Under the pieces are notes generated by a model, which was given only the letters and a program-made list of their open reading frames with translations, did no database searches and was not told where the DNA came from. Both the position numbers and the translations under genes were made by a program. Of a stretch of 64,000 nt of DNA, positions 9,494 to 18,625 are shown in pieces; positions within the stretch are counted from its first letter, which is position 1, and every line of letters begins with the position of its first letter. This DNA comes from Paenibacillus sp. YYML68 (GTDB lineage: Bacteria > Bacillota > Bacilli > Paenibacillales > NBRC-103111), in the NCBI RefSeq assembly GCF_027923405.1, contig NZ_BQYI01000001.1, forward strand, positions 3,078,501-3,142,500. The letters are read 5' to 3'.

Positions 9494-9692
9494 GAGCTGT
9501 GAAGCGAGAGGCTGTTGAGGGAACCTCAGGCAGCCGCTCGTGGTGGCAGGCAGCGGTTCGCTGCTGTGCGCGGTGGCTCGGTTATATGCTTCGGATAACA
9601 GCGGCTAGCTGCTGCCAGCGGCCATTCGCAGCTACACGCGGCCGTTGACTCACCTCTGTGTCCTATTGCACCCGCTCACTCCTACGTGGACG

Positions 9693-10139
9693 TTAGCCGC
9701 ACTTCCCGCTGCAGCTGCCGCCGGAGCTGCAGCCGCCTGTGCTAGCGAGCGGATCGTTCGAGGGCACCTTGATCGTGTCGGACACGGAGTAGGCGATCGT
9801 TTCAGCGACAGCCTGCAGCAGCTCGTCCAGCTTCCGCTCAGCTTCCTTGAACCGTCGAACGGACATTACCTCGTCCAGCTCCGCTTGAACCGCCTGGATC
9901 TGCTCCAGCGCCTCATGATAGTTCGGGTGATAATGTCCGAAGCGCTCACATTCCTCGAAGCGCTCCTTCGCCTTCTGAAACTTCCGTACAAGAAGTGCCG
10001 CCTCTTCGTCCTGGTCCTTCATATGCTTCCAATATAGGTAATCCGCCGTCTCAGCGGAATTATTAATCATATCGGCTAATTGATAGGCTTCCAGCAGGAG
10101 AGCCGCCATATCGAGCGTGCGCGATTCCATCACTGCCAT
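9693..10139 (-). CDS. ricF: YlbF/RicF, Y-complex subunit for RNase Y specificity
   Basis: This 148-residue protein matches Bacillus YlbF (RicF), a member of the YlbF-YmcA-YaaT complex that modulates RNase Y mRNA processing, competence, sporulation and biofilm genes. The helical body contains ERFGHYHPNYHEAL near 68-80. The C-terminus is the Cys/Gly tail GGCSSGGSCSGKCG (135-148), with C137, C143 and C147 as candidate iron-sulfur ligands. The start MAVMES aligns with the Bacillus protein; four codons upstream a GTG is also open. It is transcribed alone and is convergent with the asparaginase gene. Confidence 0.92.
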   Translation of the reverse strand: MAVMESRTLDMAALLLEAYQLADMINNSAETADYLYWKHMKDQDEEAALLVRKFQKAKERFEECERFGHYHPNYHEALEQIQAVQAELDEVMSVRRFKEAERKLDELLQAVAETIAYSVSDTIKVPSNDPLASTGGCSSGGSCSGKCG

Positions 10140-10215
10140 ATCGGCAAGCACCGCCTTTCATCATCTAGGAATCATCCTATCTATCATAGCACATTGAGGC
10201 CAGCTGCGTCGCCCG

Positions 10216-12315
10216 CTAATATTTATCGTTAATCCCCGGCAAGATGAGCTTCATCTCCTCCCACTCGTCTGCGAGTAGTCTCAGCTCTCCCGTGTTCGCT
10301 TCTTCACTCGTGCCGCCGCGCTCCAGCGCCGTGACGCACCAGGTTCCCCGTGTGTCCTGCACCTTGCGCGGTACGATCCGGCAGTCAGCGCCGTTCCTGC
10401 GAATCTGCAGCAGCGTACGTAGCGCAATCGCACGCTCAACGATGTCCCGCCGCGTCGAAGCATGATAGCTCCGATAATCCTTCAGCCAGGAGGCTGGTAT
10501 GTCACGCAGCTCCGGGTACAGATCATGAGACTCGGGAAGACGCGTCTCCAGCTGGTAATACGCAAGCGAGCTGCGGGCGTACAGCAGCCCTTGGCAGTTG
10601 CCATCGGCTGCAGCAGCCGTACGAACAGTTTCCTCCTCCTCGTCTGCGGACACAAGCTGTGGATACCGAAGCGATGCGTGCTCGCCAGCCCCGTCAAGCG
10701 CCACCTCAGGCATGAAGCCTGCCTTCTCCAGCGCGGCTGCCAGCGCCGGTACGTGCTCCTCCTCTACGCGGTAATGCAGCTCTCCGAGCGGCTCCGCCAA
10801 ATACTTGGCCGCATGAGGCAGTCGGCCAATCGCCGAAGCCGTATCCACATCGGCGCAGCGCAGCAGCACAGCTCTCGACAGCTTCGTCAAGCCGAATGGC
10901 CGCGCCCACTGCTCGACCGCTATGCGCACGTTGTCGGGCACACCGTATGCGCAGTGCTTCTCCAGGAAGCACAGGATGTCATCTGCACACCTCCCCTGCT
11001 CCAGCGCATGCTTGACACTCGACTTCGTCAGCTTGCATACGCTCAGCGTGTCACGCTTGAGCGCCTCTGTGAAGCAGAGGAGCTCCCATTGCAGCTTCAG
11101 CGGCGCATCCGGAGGAATGAGCACGTCGAAGTCCGGCTGTAGCACGAATGGGGCTTCGGCTTCCATAGCTGTATCCGCTGACATTGCAAGCACTGCCGTC
11201 CCCTGCGAGACCGACGTGCCCGACATGACCGAAGAGACCGATGTGAACGGCCGACAATGCCAAGCGTACACCGTGCGCGTCGCCTCACCACCAGCGAGCC
11301 CCTTCTCCAGCCAGCCGAGCGCATGCAGCGGCCGCAGCCACTGCTCCTCGAGCCGCCTTACATATTCGAACCGATGCTCCTCTCCGGCTGCAGGAAGCAG
11401 ACCTGCGCGCTGTAACTTCGATACGATCGCCGCAGGCTCAAGCCACGCCCCCTCAGGCGCTGCTTCGAGACAGAGCGCCGCGTGCTGCAGCCAGGACGCT
11501 TGCGGCCAAGCCGCCCCTCTCCACAGCGCATACAGCTGGTCATTCTGAAGCGAGCGAGTGCCAGATAGGAACGTGTGTAGCGCCGACTTCTGCACCTTCA
11601 GCTCGCCCTGCTGCTCAGCAAGAAGGCCAAGTCGCAGCAGCCAATCGAGCAGCAAGGCAACAGGAAGCGGGTACGTATCCGCGTGAGCGTGCTTCAATGG
11701 AACGCCGCAGAAGTCATCCTGCTGCCAGCCGAGCAGCTCTCCGAGACGCTGCACCGTCCGCTTCATCAGCACGCCGCCCTTCGTCAGCTTCAGCTCCTGC
11801 TTCGCGCTGAATACGAGCAAGTCAAGGACCGTGACCGCAGGCTCCCGAATCGGCCTCACCGTACATGCTATAGGCTCGACAGACGGCCCAGCCACTTGCT
11901 CCGCTGACTCCCATTCCGCCGCATTCGCGAACAACAGTCGCTGCCATCGAGGCAAGGCGTCGCTAGGCAGCACGTACAGCAGCTCGCCCCACGTCTTGCG
12001 GAACGCCAATATCAGCCCCTTGCGGCGCAAACCGGCGAGCCCTGCTGCCGTCTCCGCACCTGACATACTCGTACCGAGCGTACGCTCCAGCCGAGCGTCA
12101 TCGAACGGCTCGCTGCCGATGCGGCTGACGACCGCCACAAGCACCTTACGCTCGGCCCCCGCGAGCCGGTTGCAGATCGTCTCCAGCACGACATCGTCTG
12201 ACCATAGCTGCTCCAGCGTCTGACCGCGGCTCAGCCAAGACGCGTACACCGTCTCTGCCTCGATCGAAGCACGCAATTCAGCTGGCATGAGCGCCAGCAG
12301 CTGATCGTAATTCAT
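10216..12315 (-). CDS. Helicase-associated domain protein, partner of XPB
   Basis: This 699-residue protein starts inside the stop codon of the XPB gene (ATGA overlap), so it is translationally coupled to it. It has an N-terminal winged-helix-like region and a later segment (about 390-560), with FVLQPDFDVLIPPDAPLKLQWELLCFTE followed by LEQGRCADDILCFLEKH, which resembles the helicase_C_3 / helicase-associated domain in the XPB N-terminus. It has no Walker motif of its own. Mycobacteria pair an XPB helicase with such a protein, and archaea pair XPB with the nuclease Bax1. I see no clear Bax1 nuclease motif. A DNA-processing accessory role is likely; the activity is unknown. Confidence 0.75.
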   Translation of the reverse strand: MNYDQLLALMPAELRASIEAETVYASWLSRGQTLEQLWSDDVVLETICNRLAGAERKVLVAVVSRIGSEPFDDARLERTLGTSMSGAETAAGLAGLRRKGLILAFRKTWGELLYVLPSDALPRWQRLLFANAAEWESAEQVAGPSVEPIACTVRPIREPAVTVLDLLVFSAKQELKLTKGGVLMKRTVQRLGELLGWQQDDFCGVPLKHAHADTYPLPVALLLDWLLRLGLLAEQQGELKVQKSALHTFLSGTRSLQNDQLYALWRGAAWPQASWLQHAALCLEAAPEGAWLEPAAIVSKLQRAGLLPAAGEEHRFEYVRRLEEQWLRPLHALGWLEKGLAGGEATRTVYAWHCRPFTSVSSVMSGTSVSQGTAVLAMSADTAMEAEAPFVLQPDFDVLIPPDAPLKLQWELLCFTEALKRDTLSVCKLTKSSVKHALEQGRCADDILCFLEKHCAYGVPDNVRIAVEQWARPFGLTKLSRAVLLRCADVDTASAIGRLPHAAKYLAEPLGELHYRVEEEHVPALAAALEKAGFMPEVALDGAGEHASLRYPQLVSADEEEETVRTAAAADGNCQGLLYARSSLAYYQLETRLPESHDLYPELRDIPASWLKDYRSYHASTRRDIVERAIALRTLLQIRRNGADCRIVPRKVQDTRGTWCVTALERGGTSEEANTGELRLLADEWEEMKLILPGINDKY

Positions 12316-14027
12316 CGCACAGCCTCCTCCTCCGTCGGCGCCTGCGAGCTCTCCTGCTCCTCGGCCGCCGTTCGATACTGATACCCTTGCTCGATCAGGA
12401 ACAGCTGTCTATTCATCGCATACTCCTGCTCCTTCGTGCCTTCGCTGACCAAGGTGTAGAAGTAGGCTCGATTATCCCTGCTCTTCGGGCGCAGTATACG
12501 TCCGAGCCGCTGCGCCTCCTCCTGGCGCGAGCCGAAGCTGCCTGACACCTGGATCGCTACGCAAGCGTCGGGCAGGTCGATGGCGAAGTTCGCCACCTTC
12601 GACACGATCAGCACCGGCAGCTCCCCCTTCCGGAAAGCGGCGAATAGCTGCTCGCGCCTCTCATGAGGCGTCTTCCCATACACAAGCGGAGCTCCGGTCC
12701 GCTTCGAGATGAGCTCCAGCTGCTCCAAGTATTGGCCGATGATGAGCGTCTGCTCTCCTGCGTGCTTGCGCAGCAGTCGGTCAATCGTCGGAAGCTTCGC
12801 CGAATTCAGACTCGCGATACGCATGCGCTCCCTCTCCGCGGCAGCACGATATTGCTCGAGCTCCGCGTCCGGCATCGACAGTCGCAGCTCCATACACTCG
12901 ACCGAAGCGATCCAGCCCTCGCTCTCGAGCGTCTTCCACGGCATCTCATAGCGCTTCGGTCCGACCAGAGAGAACACGTCCTCCTCACGCCCGTCCTCGC
13001 GCACCAGCGTCGCCGTCAAGCCAAGCCTGCGCGTCGCCTGTATATCCGCTGTAACCCGGAACACCGGAGCGGGCAGCAGATGCACCTCATCGTAGACGAT
13101 AAGCCCCCAATCCCGCTTGTTGAACAGGTCCATATGCACGAACGGATCGTTCTTCGACTTGCGGTAGGTCAGCATCTGGTACGTCGCGATCGTGACCGGA
13201 CGCACTTCTTTATTCTTAGCGGAATACTCACCTACCATCTCCTCGGTCAGATCGGTCTTGTCGAGTATTTCACGCTTCCATTGCTTCACGGACGTACTGT
13301 TCGAGGTCAAAATCAGCGTCGCGCAGCACAGCTTGCCCATCGCCGCGATGCCGATCACGGTCTTGCCTGCACCGCACGGCAGTACGAGCACGCCGCTGCC
13401 TCCCGCTAGCGAGCCTTCGCGGTAGAACGACTCGACTGCTGATCTCTGATAATCTCGCAGCGAGAAGGCGCCCCCCTCCTCACTCTCCGTCCGCAGCCGA
13501 ATCGGCAGCGACTCGCCGCTCGAATAGCCGGCCAGATCATCGACAGGGAAGCCGAGCTTGATCAGCTCCTGCTTCAATAGACCGCGGTATTGCGGCGAGA
13601 AGCGAAGCGTGCGCTCGTCCACCTGCACGAGGCCATAAGAACGAAGTGACTTATAGGACACCATCTCCTTAATAACAGACAGGTCGTCGGAGATGAGCAG
13701 CAGCTCGTCGCCCAGCCGCTCGAGACGCACCAAGCCGTATCTTTCGATGAAGCTGCGAATATGTTGCTTAACCGTAGCAGGAAGCCCGAATTTGGCCCGC
13801 TGCTCGAGAAAGTCAATGATCTCATGCGACGTCAGCCCAGCGGCTGCAGCGTTCCACAGCGTCAGCGAGGACATCCGGTACGTGTGTATGTGCTCTGGAG
13901 ATTTGACCAGCTCCGCGAAGCGGGACAGGACGGCTCGCGTCGGCTCGAATTCCGGGTGCCGTGTCTCAAGCAGCACGCAGAAATCATGCTGCACAACGAG
14001 CGGTCGGTCCTTATGAACGACAGCCAT
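12312..14027 (-). CDS. XPB/ERCC3-type superfamily 2 DNA repair helicase
   Basis: This 571-residue helicase has Walker A LPCGAGKT (216-223), the DEVH box (313-316), the XPB-specific RED motif R343-E344-D345 within LVREDGREED, and the motif VI arginines in QRLGRILRPK. The N-terminal 180 residues form the damage-recognition-like and helicase-associated region also seen in the partner protein. Bacterial XPB is an ATP-dependent 3'-5' helicase or translocase; its role in bacterial repair is poorly defined. GGAGGGG lies five bases before the ATG. The downstream partner overlaps its stop. Confidence 0.93.
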   Translation of the reverse strand: MAVVHKDRPLVVQHDFCVLLETRHPEFEPTRAVLSRFAELVKSPEHIHTYRMSSLTLWNAAAAGLTSHEIIDFLEQRAKFGLPATVKQHIRSFIERYGLVRLERLGDELLLISDDLSVIKEMVSYKSLRSYGLVQVDERTLRFSPQYRGLLKQELIKLGFPVDDLAGYSSGESLPIRLRTESEEGGAFSLRDYQRSAVESFYREGSLAGGSGVLVLPCGAGKTVIGIAAMGKLCCATLILTSNSTSVKQWKREILDKTDLTEEMVGEYSAKNKEVRPVTIATYQMLTYRKSKNDPFVHMDLFNKRDWGLIVYDEVHLLPAPVFRVTADIQATRRLGLTATLVREDGREEDVFSLVGPKRYEMPWKTLESEGWIASVECMELRLSMPDAELEQYRAAAERERMRIASLNSAKLPTIDRLLRKHAGEQTLIIGQYLEQLELISKRTGAPLVYGKTPHERREQLFAAFRKGELPVLIVSKVANFAIDLPDACVAIQVSGSFGSRQEEAQRLGRILRPKSRDNRAYFYTLVSEGTKEQEYAMNRQLFLIEQGYQYRTAAEEQESSQAPTEEEAVR

Positions 14028-14204
14028 GTGTACCCCTCCAAACTTTGGCAGATGGCATTAGTATGAGGGAACACGCGACGAATTAAACGTATTTTTCGAG
14101 GAATGGCCGCTCAATCGTGCTGTTCGTGTTGTAATCGTGATCTGCTTATGAAAAAATAAGGTACAGCTACACGCACATCACGAGCATAGTCAGGAGAGAA
14201 AGCA

Positions 14205-15017
14205 ATGACAAACCGCAGTATCGCATTACTCGTACTCATACTAGCCTTCATGCTGTCAGCCTGTTCGAATGGAGCTATGGTGACAGGCAGCTCGGTACAA
14301 GGAGAATGGCTGGACGCCGTGCTTAAGGATTACCCTGAGCTGCGCTCCAAGCAGGTCGAGGAAGAGAAGGTGAGCCGCGTCGTCGACGGCGATACGTTCG
14401 AGACCGCGTCAGGCCGCAAGGTACGGCTCATCGGGGTGAATACACCGGAGAGCGTCGGCGGCAAGGTGGAATATTACGGCAAGGAAGCGAGCGCGTTCAC
14501 GAAGTCGCAGCTGACGAATCGGAAGGTGCTGATGTTCAAGGATGCAGGCGACACGGATAGGTACGGCAGACTGCTCCGTTATGTATTCGTTGAGGACGAG
14601 CCGATGATGTACAATGAGCTGCTCGTCGTAAGCGGGTACGCCAATCCGATGACCGTGCCGCCGAATGTCATGTTCGCAGACCGCTTCACAGCTGCAGAAC
14701 GCAAGGCGCGGGCAGCAAGCGCGGGCTTGTGGGCGAAGAGTAACGGAGGCGATGTCTCCCAAGGCTCCAGCTCGTCCGGTGCAGGCGGAGCGGCTGACGC
14801 TCGAGGCTCCGGCTCTACCAGCGCGGGAGGAGCGAATGCTGCGAAGACGGAGGCGGCGGGCTGCTCAGAGCCGACGATTAAGGGGAACATCAACAGCGCC
14901 AAGGAGCGCATCTACCATGTGCCAGGCGGCCGCTATTATGAGCAGACCGTGGCGGAGCAGATGTTCTGCACTGAGCAGGAGGCGATCGATGCTGGCTTCC
15001 GCCGCTCGAAGGTCTAA
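14205..15017 (+). CDS. Staphylococcal-nuclease-like lipoprotein with C-terminal sunset-type domain
   Basis: This 270-residue protein has a lipoprotein signal with lipobox LSAC (Cys20). The nuclease domain (about 55-170) keeps VVDGDT with metal-binding D61, R74 and E82 in RLIGVNTPE, and R122 in DRYGRLLRY. These correspond to R35, E43 and R87 of micrococcal nuclease with the same 8-residue spacing. After a low-complexity Gly/Ser/Ala linker (about 175-220) comes IKGNINSAKERIYHVPGG, the small sunset-like domain often attached to secreted nucleases. It probably degrades extracellular DNA or RNA while anchored outside the membrane. AGGAGAG precedes the ATG. Confidence 0.9.
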   Translation: MTNRSIALLVLILAFMLSACSNGAMVTGSSVQGEWLDAVLKDYPELRSKQVEEEKVSRVVDGDTFETASGRKVRLIGVNTPESVGGKVEYYGKEASAFTKSQLTNRKVLMFKDAGDTDRYGRLLRYVFVEDEPMMYNELLVVSGYANPMTVPPNVMFADRFTAAERKARAASAGLWAKSNGGDVSQGSSSSGAGGAADARGSGSTSAGGANAAKTEAAGCSEPTIKGNINSAKERIYHVPGGRYYEQTVAEQMFCTEQEAIDAGFRRSKV

Positions 15018-15069
15018 CTCCACAGACGCAGCTGCATACAGCTCGAACCCCTTCATGCTCTATGCATGC

Positions 15070-15096
15070 AAAAATCCCCCTGACGGGGGATTTTTC
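15070..15096. terminator. Terminator downstream of the nuclease lipoprotein
   Basis: Perfect 11-bp inverted repeat 15070-15080 / 15085-15095 (AAAAATCCCCC) with a TGAC loop. The flanking A and T runs allow termination in both directions. Confidence 0.9.
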
Positions 15097-15132
15097 GCTT
15101 CAGCCTCGTATTTAGCTCCGATATTGAATAAA

Positions 15133-15576
15133 TTATACCGTTTTGACCGTTTCCTTATGCTTCTCGGAGATGACGCTCAGCGCCTCGCCCGCTTCGTCCT
15201 CGAACTTGTCGCGGACTGCGAGATCACCGATCGACACAATACCGACCAGCTCGCCGTTCTCGACGACTGGCAGGCGGCGGATTTGCTCCTTCGCCATCAC
15301 TTTGGCTGCTTCCTCGACTGTCGTTTCTGGAGACACGGATACGACCTTGTCGCTCATCACGTCCTTGATCGCGCCGGAGCCTTCGATCTTCGCCGCATAG
15401 CCGCGAATGACGAGGTCTCGGTCTGTGATGACGCCGATCAGCTTTTTACCGTCGACGACCGGAATGAATCCCGTATCCTCCTGCTTCATCTTGACAGCAG
15501 CCTCATACACATTGTCCTTCAGCGTCACCGTAGCGCAATCCGTCGTCATGATGTCACGAAGCTTTTTACCTGTCAT
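15133..15576 (-). CDS. Two-CBS-domain protein (YlbB-like)
   Basis: The start at 15576 (MTGKKLRDIM, GGGAGGG nine bases upstream) gives 147 residues made almost entirely of a CBS pair. The first CBS is about 8-60 (IPVVDGKKLIGVITDRD) and the second about 72-125 (LPVVENGELVGIVSIGD). Such Bateman modules bind adenine nucleotides. Bacillus has a similar protein, YlbB, in the same ylb neighbourhood as ylbF and ylbG, which supports orthology. It is not AcuB: no ACT domain follows. The ligand and partner are unknown. Confidence 0.88.
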   Translation of the reverse strand: MTGKKLRDIMTTDCATVTLKDNVYEAAVKMKQEDTGFIPVVDGKKLIGVITDRDLVIRGYAAKIEGSGAIKDVMSDKVVSVSPETTVEEAAKVMAKEQIRRLPVVENGELVGIVSIGDLAVRDKFEDEAGEALSVISEKHKETVKTV

Positions 15577-15690
15577 AGCATGAATCCCTCCCGAAAGGAA
15601 TTGACGTGCAGCGGCTGAGCATGTTCTAACCGTTACCCGTCCCCATATAGACTGTCCCTCGGGAGTGGATTCATGCACACCTGATAAGTG

Positions 15691-16878
15691 CTAATTACAG
15701 GAGTGCTCGGCCAAATAATCCATCGTCATCGTCACGAACAGCTTAGCGGCGTGCAGCATCGCCTTCTCCTCAATGTCGAAGCGCGGATGATGATGCGGAT
15801 GAACGATACCGCGCTCCTTGCTGCCCGCTCCGACCAGCATGAAGCAGCCAGGCACCTGCTCCAGATAGTACGCGTAATCCTCTGCCGCCATAATGAGCGG
15901 CGAACGCTGCGTCCCTTCCTCCCCGAACACCTTAGGCGCCGCGCGTACGAATCGCTCAGCCTCCGCCTCATGATTCACAACAGGCGGGTAGCCCAGCTTG
16001 TAATCAATCCTGTAGCGGGCACCGTGCATTGAACACGTCTGTGCCACGATCGTCTCCAGCCGCTCTCTAATACGATTGCGCAGCTCACCGTCGAACGTCC
16101 GAACGGTGCCCTTCAGCTGCGCGGTCTCGGCGATCACATTGAACGTCGAGCCGCTGTGAATAGAGCCGACGGACACGACACACGGCTGCGTCGGATCGGC
16201 GGACCGGCTCACGATCGACTGCAGGCTCACGACGAGCTGGGACGCGATATAGACCGCGTCGATCGTCTCGTGCGGCAGCCCGCCATGCCCGCCTCTGCCA
16301 AGCACATCAATAATGAATTCATCGGCAGCCGCCATAATCGGCCCTTCCTTGCACCATGCCGTTCCCGCTTCGAGTGGCGACCACAGATGAACGCCATAGA
16401 CGACGTCAACGCCTTCCAGCGCACCGTCCGCAATCATCGGCGCCGCTCCGCCAGGCGTCATCTCCTCCGCATGCTGGAATAGGAAGACGACTGTGCCCGC
16501 CCATTCGCCGCGGCATTCACTCAGCGCCTTCGCCACCGCGAGCAGCGTCGCGGTGTGCGCATCATGACCGCAAGCATGCATGACGCCGGGCACCTTGGAC
16601 GCATATTCGCAATCGTTCTCCTCGTGAATCGGCAGCGCGTCCATATCGGCCCGCAGCGCCACCGTCGACCCTCGGCCCAAGCCTCCCTCGAGCTTCGCCA
16701 GAATGCCGTGACCTTGTCCGACCTTCGTGCGAACGTCAAGTCCCCATTGTCGAAGCTTCTCCTCGACGAAGGCAGCCGTGTGGTCCTCCTTGAACGAGAG
16801 CTCCGGGTATTGGTGCAGGTGACGTCGCCAGACGACCATTTCTTCATATGTAGCCTCGAGCGCTTCCATTATCGTCAT
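15691..16878 (-). CDS. M20-family amidohydrolase (amino-acid N-acyl hydrolase)
   Basis: This 395-residue protein is an M20D peptidase-family amidohydrolase of the hippurate / N-acyl-amino-acid hydrolase group. The metal-site motifs are RADMDALPI (77-85) and MHACGHDAHT (100-109, with C103, H105 and H108), followed by QHAEE with the catalytic glutamate. The Cys in the HACGHDAH motif is typical of the YxeP/HipO subgroup. It probably releases amino acids from N-acyl derivatives in the cytoplasm; the acyl specificity cannot be read. GAGGGGG lies seven bases before the ATG. It is a separate unit from the CBS gene about 110 bases downstream. Confidence 0.9.
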   Translation of the reverse strand: MTIMEALEATYEEMVVWRRHLHQYPELSFKEDHTAAFVEEKLRQWGLDVRTKVGQGHGILAKLEGGLGRGSTVALRADMDALPIHEENDCEYASKVPGVMHACGHDAHTATLLAVAKALSECRGEWAGTVVFLFQHAEEMTPGGAAPMIADGALEGVDVVYGVHLWSPLEAGTAWCKEGPIMAAADEFIIDVLGRGGHGGLPHETIDAVYIASQLVVSLQSIVSRSADPTQPCVVSVGSIHSGSTFNVIAETAQLKGTVRTFDGELRNRIRERLETIVAQTCSMHGARYRIDYKLGYPPVVNHEAEAERFVRAAPKVFGEEGTQRSPLIMAAEDYAYYLEQVPGCFMLVGAGSKERGIVHPHHHPRFDIEEKAMLHAAKLFVTMTMDYLAEHSCN

Positions 16879-17030
16879 GCTTGTGCCCCCTCGAGAGTTG
16901 TAGGTTAACAGCCGGTCACACGCTCAAGCTGTTTTTGCTTATTTTAACAGATGCTCGGAACGGTTTCACGCATGTGTCACAAATTTTCAAACTTTGCTGG
17001 TTTCGCCTTGTCCGAACGACTGCATTAGGC

Positions 17031-17059
17031 TTGCACTGCAAGGGGAAACATACTATCAT
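17031..17059 (+). promoter_or_regulatory. Sigma-A-type promoter of yugN-ftsW
   Basis: TTGCAC (17031-17036), a 17-bp spacer and TATCAT (17054-17059) lie just upstream of the AGGAGG of yugN. Confidence 0.6.
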
Positions 17060-17095
17060 GGGTAAGGTGATGTACATAGATTAGGAGGGCTTGCT

Positions 17096-17443
17096 GTGAT
17101 TATTGAGAACAGTGGATTGAAGGGCTTGAAGAGCGATCTCGCCCATTTGGATGAATCGATGGAGCAGCTTGGCTTTGTACGCTGGCAGTGGGAGTATTAC
17201 CGCGCTACGTACGATCTGAAGCTGGAAGATAAAAAGAACGGTGAAGACTACTACCTTCGTGTGAATGCGCGCGTGGAGTCCGGCAAGCTGGAGCAGCCGC
17301 ACGCCATTCTCTATATTGAGGACACATATATCGGAAGAGCGACCTTCCCGCACGGCCTCGACTATCAGTCCCCGGTTCCGGATGCCTTTATGAAAATTGT
17401 TGAAGCGAAGCTCGCTGAGCTCAAGACGAAGCTGACGCAATAA
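17096..17443 (+). CDS. YugN-like family protein
   Basis: A GTG start with AGGAGG seven bases upstream gives a 115-residue soluble protein. Features of the YugN family include the N-terminal MIIENSGLKGLKSDL, the central WEYYRATYDLKL and the C-terminal TFPHGLDYQSPVP. Its function is unknown in all bacteria I know of. It precedes ftsW by 14 bases and is almost certainly cotranscribed with it. Confidence 0.85.
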   Translation: MIIENSGLKGLKSDLAHLDESMEQLGFVRWQWEYYRATYDLKLEDKKNGEDYYLRVNARVESGKLEQPHAILYIEDTYIGRATFPHGLDYQSPVPDAFMKIVEAKLAELKTKLTQ

Positions 17444-17457
17444 GCGAGGGCCTCTCT

Positions 17458-18597
17458 ATGAGCCAGCCGCGACGAGGAACGCCCGACTTTTTATTGCTGT
17501 TTCTGACGTTTGTACTCGTTTGCATTGGTTTAGCGTTTGTTTTTAGCGCCAGCGTGGCGATGAAGGATCCTTTGTATCTCGTCATCAGACAAAGCTTCGC
17601 CGTAGGAATTGGCACGGTGCTGCTTTTGTTTTGCATGAATGTCGACTTTCGCAAGTTCCAACGCTGGGTCGCACCACTGCTCGTGTTCACGATTGTACTG
17701 CTGCTTCTCGTGCCCATCGTTGGCCGCGAGGTCAATAGTGCCAAGAGCTGGATCTACATCGGATCGTTCGGCCTCCAGCCGACGGAGCTGGCCAAGCTGT
17801 CGATCATCTTGTACTTGGCGGCGCTGGTCAGCAAGAAGGGCGACAAAATCCGCGATTTCAAGCGGGGGCTCGTGCCCCCGCTTCTCGTCATAGGCTTCTT
17901 CTGCATGCTAATCATGCTGCAGCCTGACCTCGGCTCTACGATGATCGTCGTGCTTAGCGCAATGCTCGTCATTATGGTGGGCGGTGCCAACCTGAAGCAC
18001 ATCGCCGCGCTCGGGCTTGCAGGTGTTGCATTTCTCTCCATTGCGATCTCAGCTACCTTCCTCAAGTCTGGAGACATGAACTACAGAATTGGACGTATTA
18101 TGACGTACCTGGATCCGTTCGCGGACAAGCAGGGTGACGGCTACCAGATCGTTCAATCGCTGTATGCATTCGGACACGGAGGGCTGACAGGAGCTGGATT
18201 TGGCCAAAGTATCCAGAAGCTGCATTATTTGCCCTATGCGCATAATGATTTTATATTTTCCATTATCGGCGAAGAGCTCGGCTTTATCGGAACATCGTTG
18301 TTTCTGATCTTGTACTTAAGCTTCTTGCTGCGTGGACTTATCGTCGCGCTCCGCTGTCAGGACCTGTTCGGCATGCTTACGGGCGTCGGGATCGTCGGGA
18401 TGATCGGCGTGCAGGCGTTCATTAACATCGGCGGCGTCACCAACACGATCCCGATGACCGGCGTGACGCTGCCGTTAATTAGCCATGGCGGAACATCAAT
18501 GCTCGTGACGCTAATGGCACTCGGTATCCTGCTCAGCATTTCCCGCGAATCGAACAAGCCGCAAGCGAGTAGCATACAATCGAAAAAGAGAGCCTGA
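17458..18597 (+). CDS. ftsW: FtsW/RodA/SpoVE-family peptidoglycan polymerase
   Basis: This 379-residue protein has about ten membrane segments and is a SEDS glycosyltransferase that polymerises lipid II with a class B PBP. Diagnostic pieces are QPTELAKLS, MLQPDLGSTM, the region around YAFGHGGLTGAGFGQSIQK and NDFIFSIIGEELGF, and the C-terminal TLPLISHGGTSML. The nearby ylaN, although on the other strand here, is next to ftsW in Bacillus, which favours FtsW over RodA or SpoVE. The start is 14 bases after yugN. A perfect terminator follows. Confidence 0.88.
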   Translation: MSQPRRGTPDFLLLFLTFVLVCIGLAFVFSASVAMKDPLYLVIRQSFAVGIGTVLLLFCMNVDFRKFQRWVAPLLVFTIVLLLLVPIVGREVNSAKSWIYIGSFGLQPTELAKLSIILYLAALVSKKGDKIRDFKRGLVPPLLVIGFFCMLIMLQPDLGSTMIVVLSAMLVIMVGGANLKHIAALGLAGVAFLSIAISATFLKSGDMNYRIGRIMTYLDPFADKQGDGYQIVQSLYAFGHGGLTGAGFGQSIQKLHYLPYAHNDFIFSIIGEELGFIGTSLFLILYLSFLLRGLIVALRCQDLFGMLTGVGIVGMIGVQAFINIGGVTNTIPMTGVTLPLISHGGTSMLVTLMALGILLSISRESNKPQASSIQSKKRA

Positions 18598-18610
18598 CGG
18601 CTCTCTTTTT
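18583..18610 (+). terminator. Terminator of the yugN-ftsW operon
   Basis: Perfect 12-bp stem 18583-18594 / 18599-18610 (AAAAAGAGAGCC) with loop TGAC and a T run. It begins inside the last codons of ftsW, so the stop codon lies in the hairpin. Confidence 0.9.
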
Positions 18611-18625
18611 GCTTCTATGCTTCGA

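Noticed and set aside
15133-15576. acuB candidate
   Set aside because: Only two CBS domains and no ACT domain; far from acuA/acuC.
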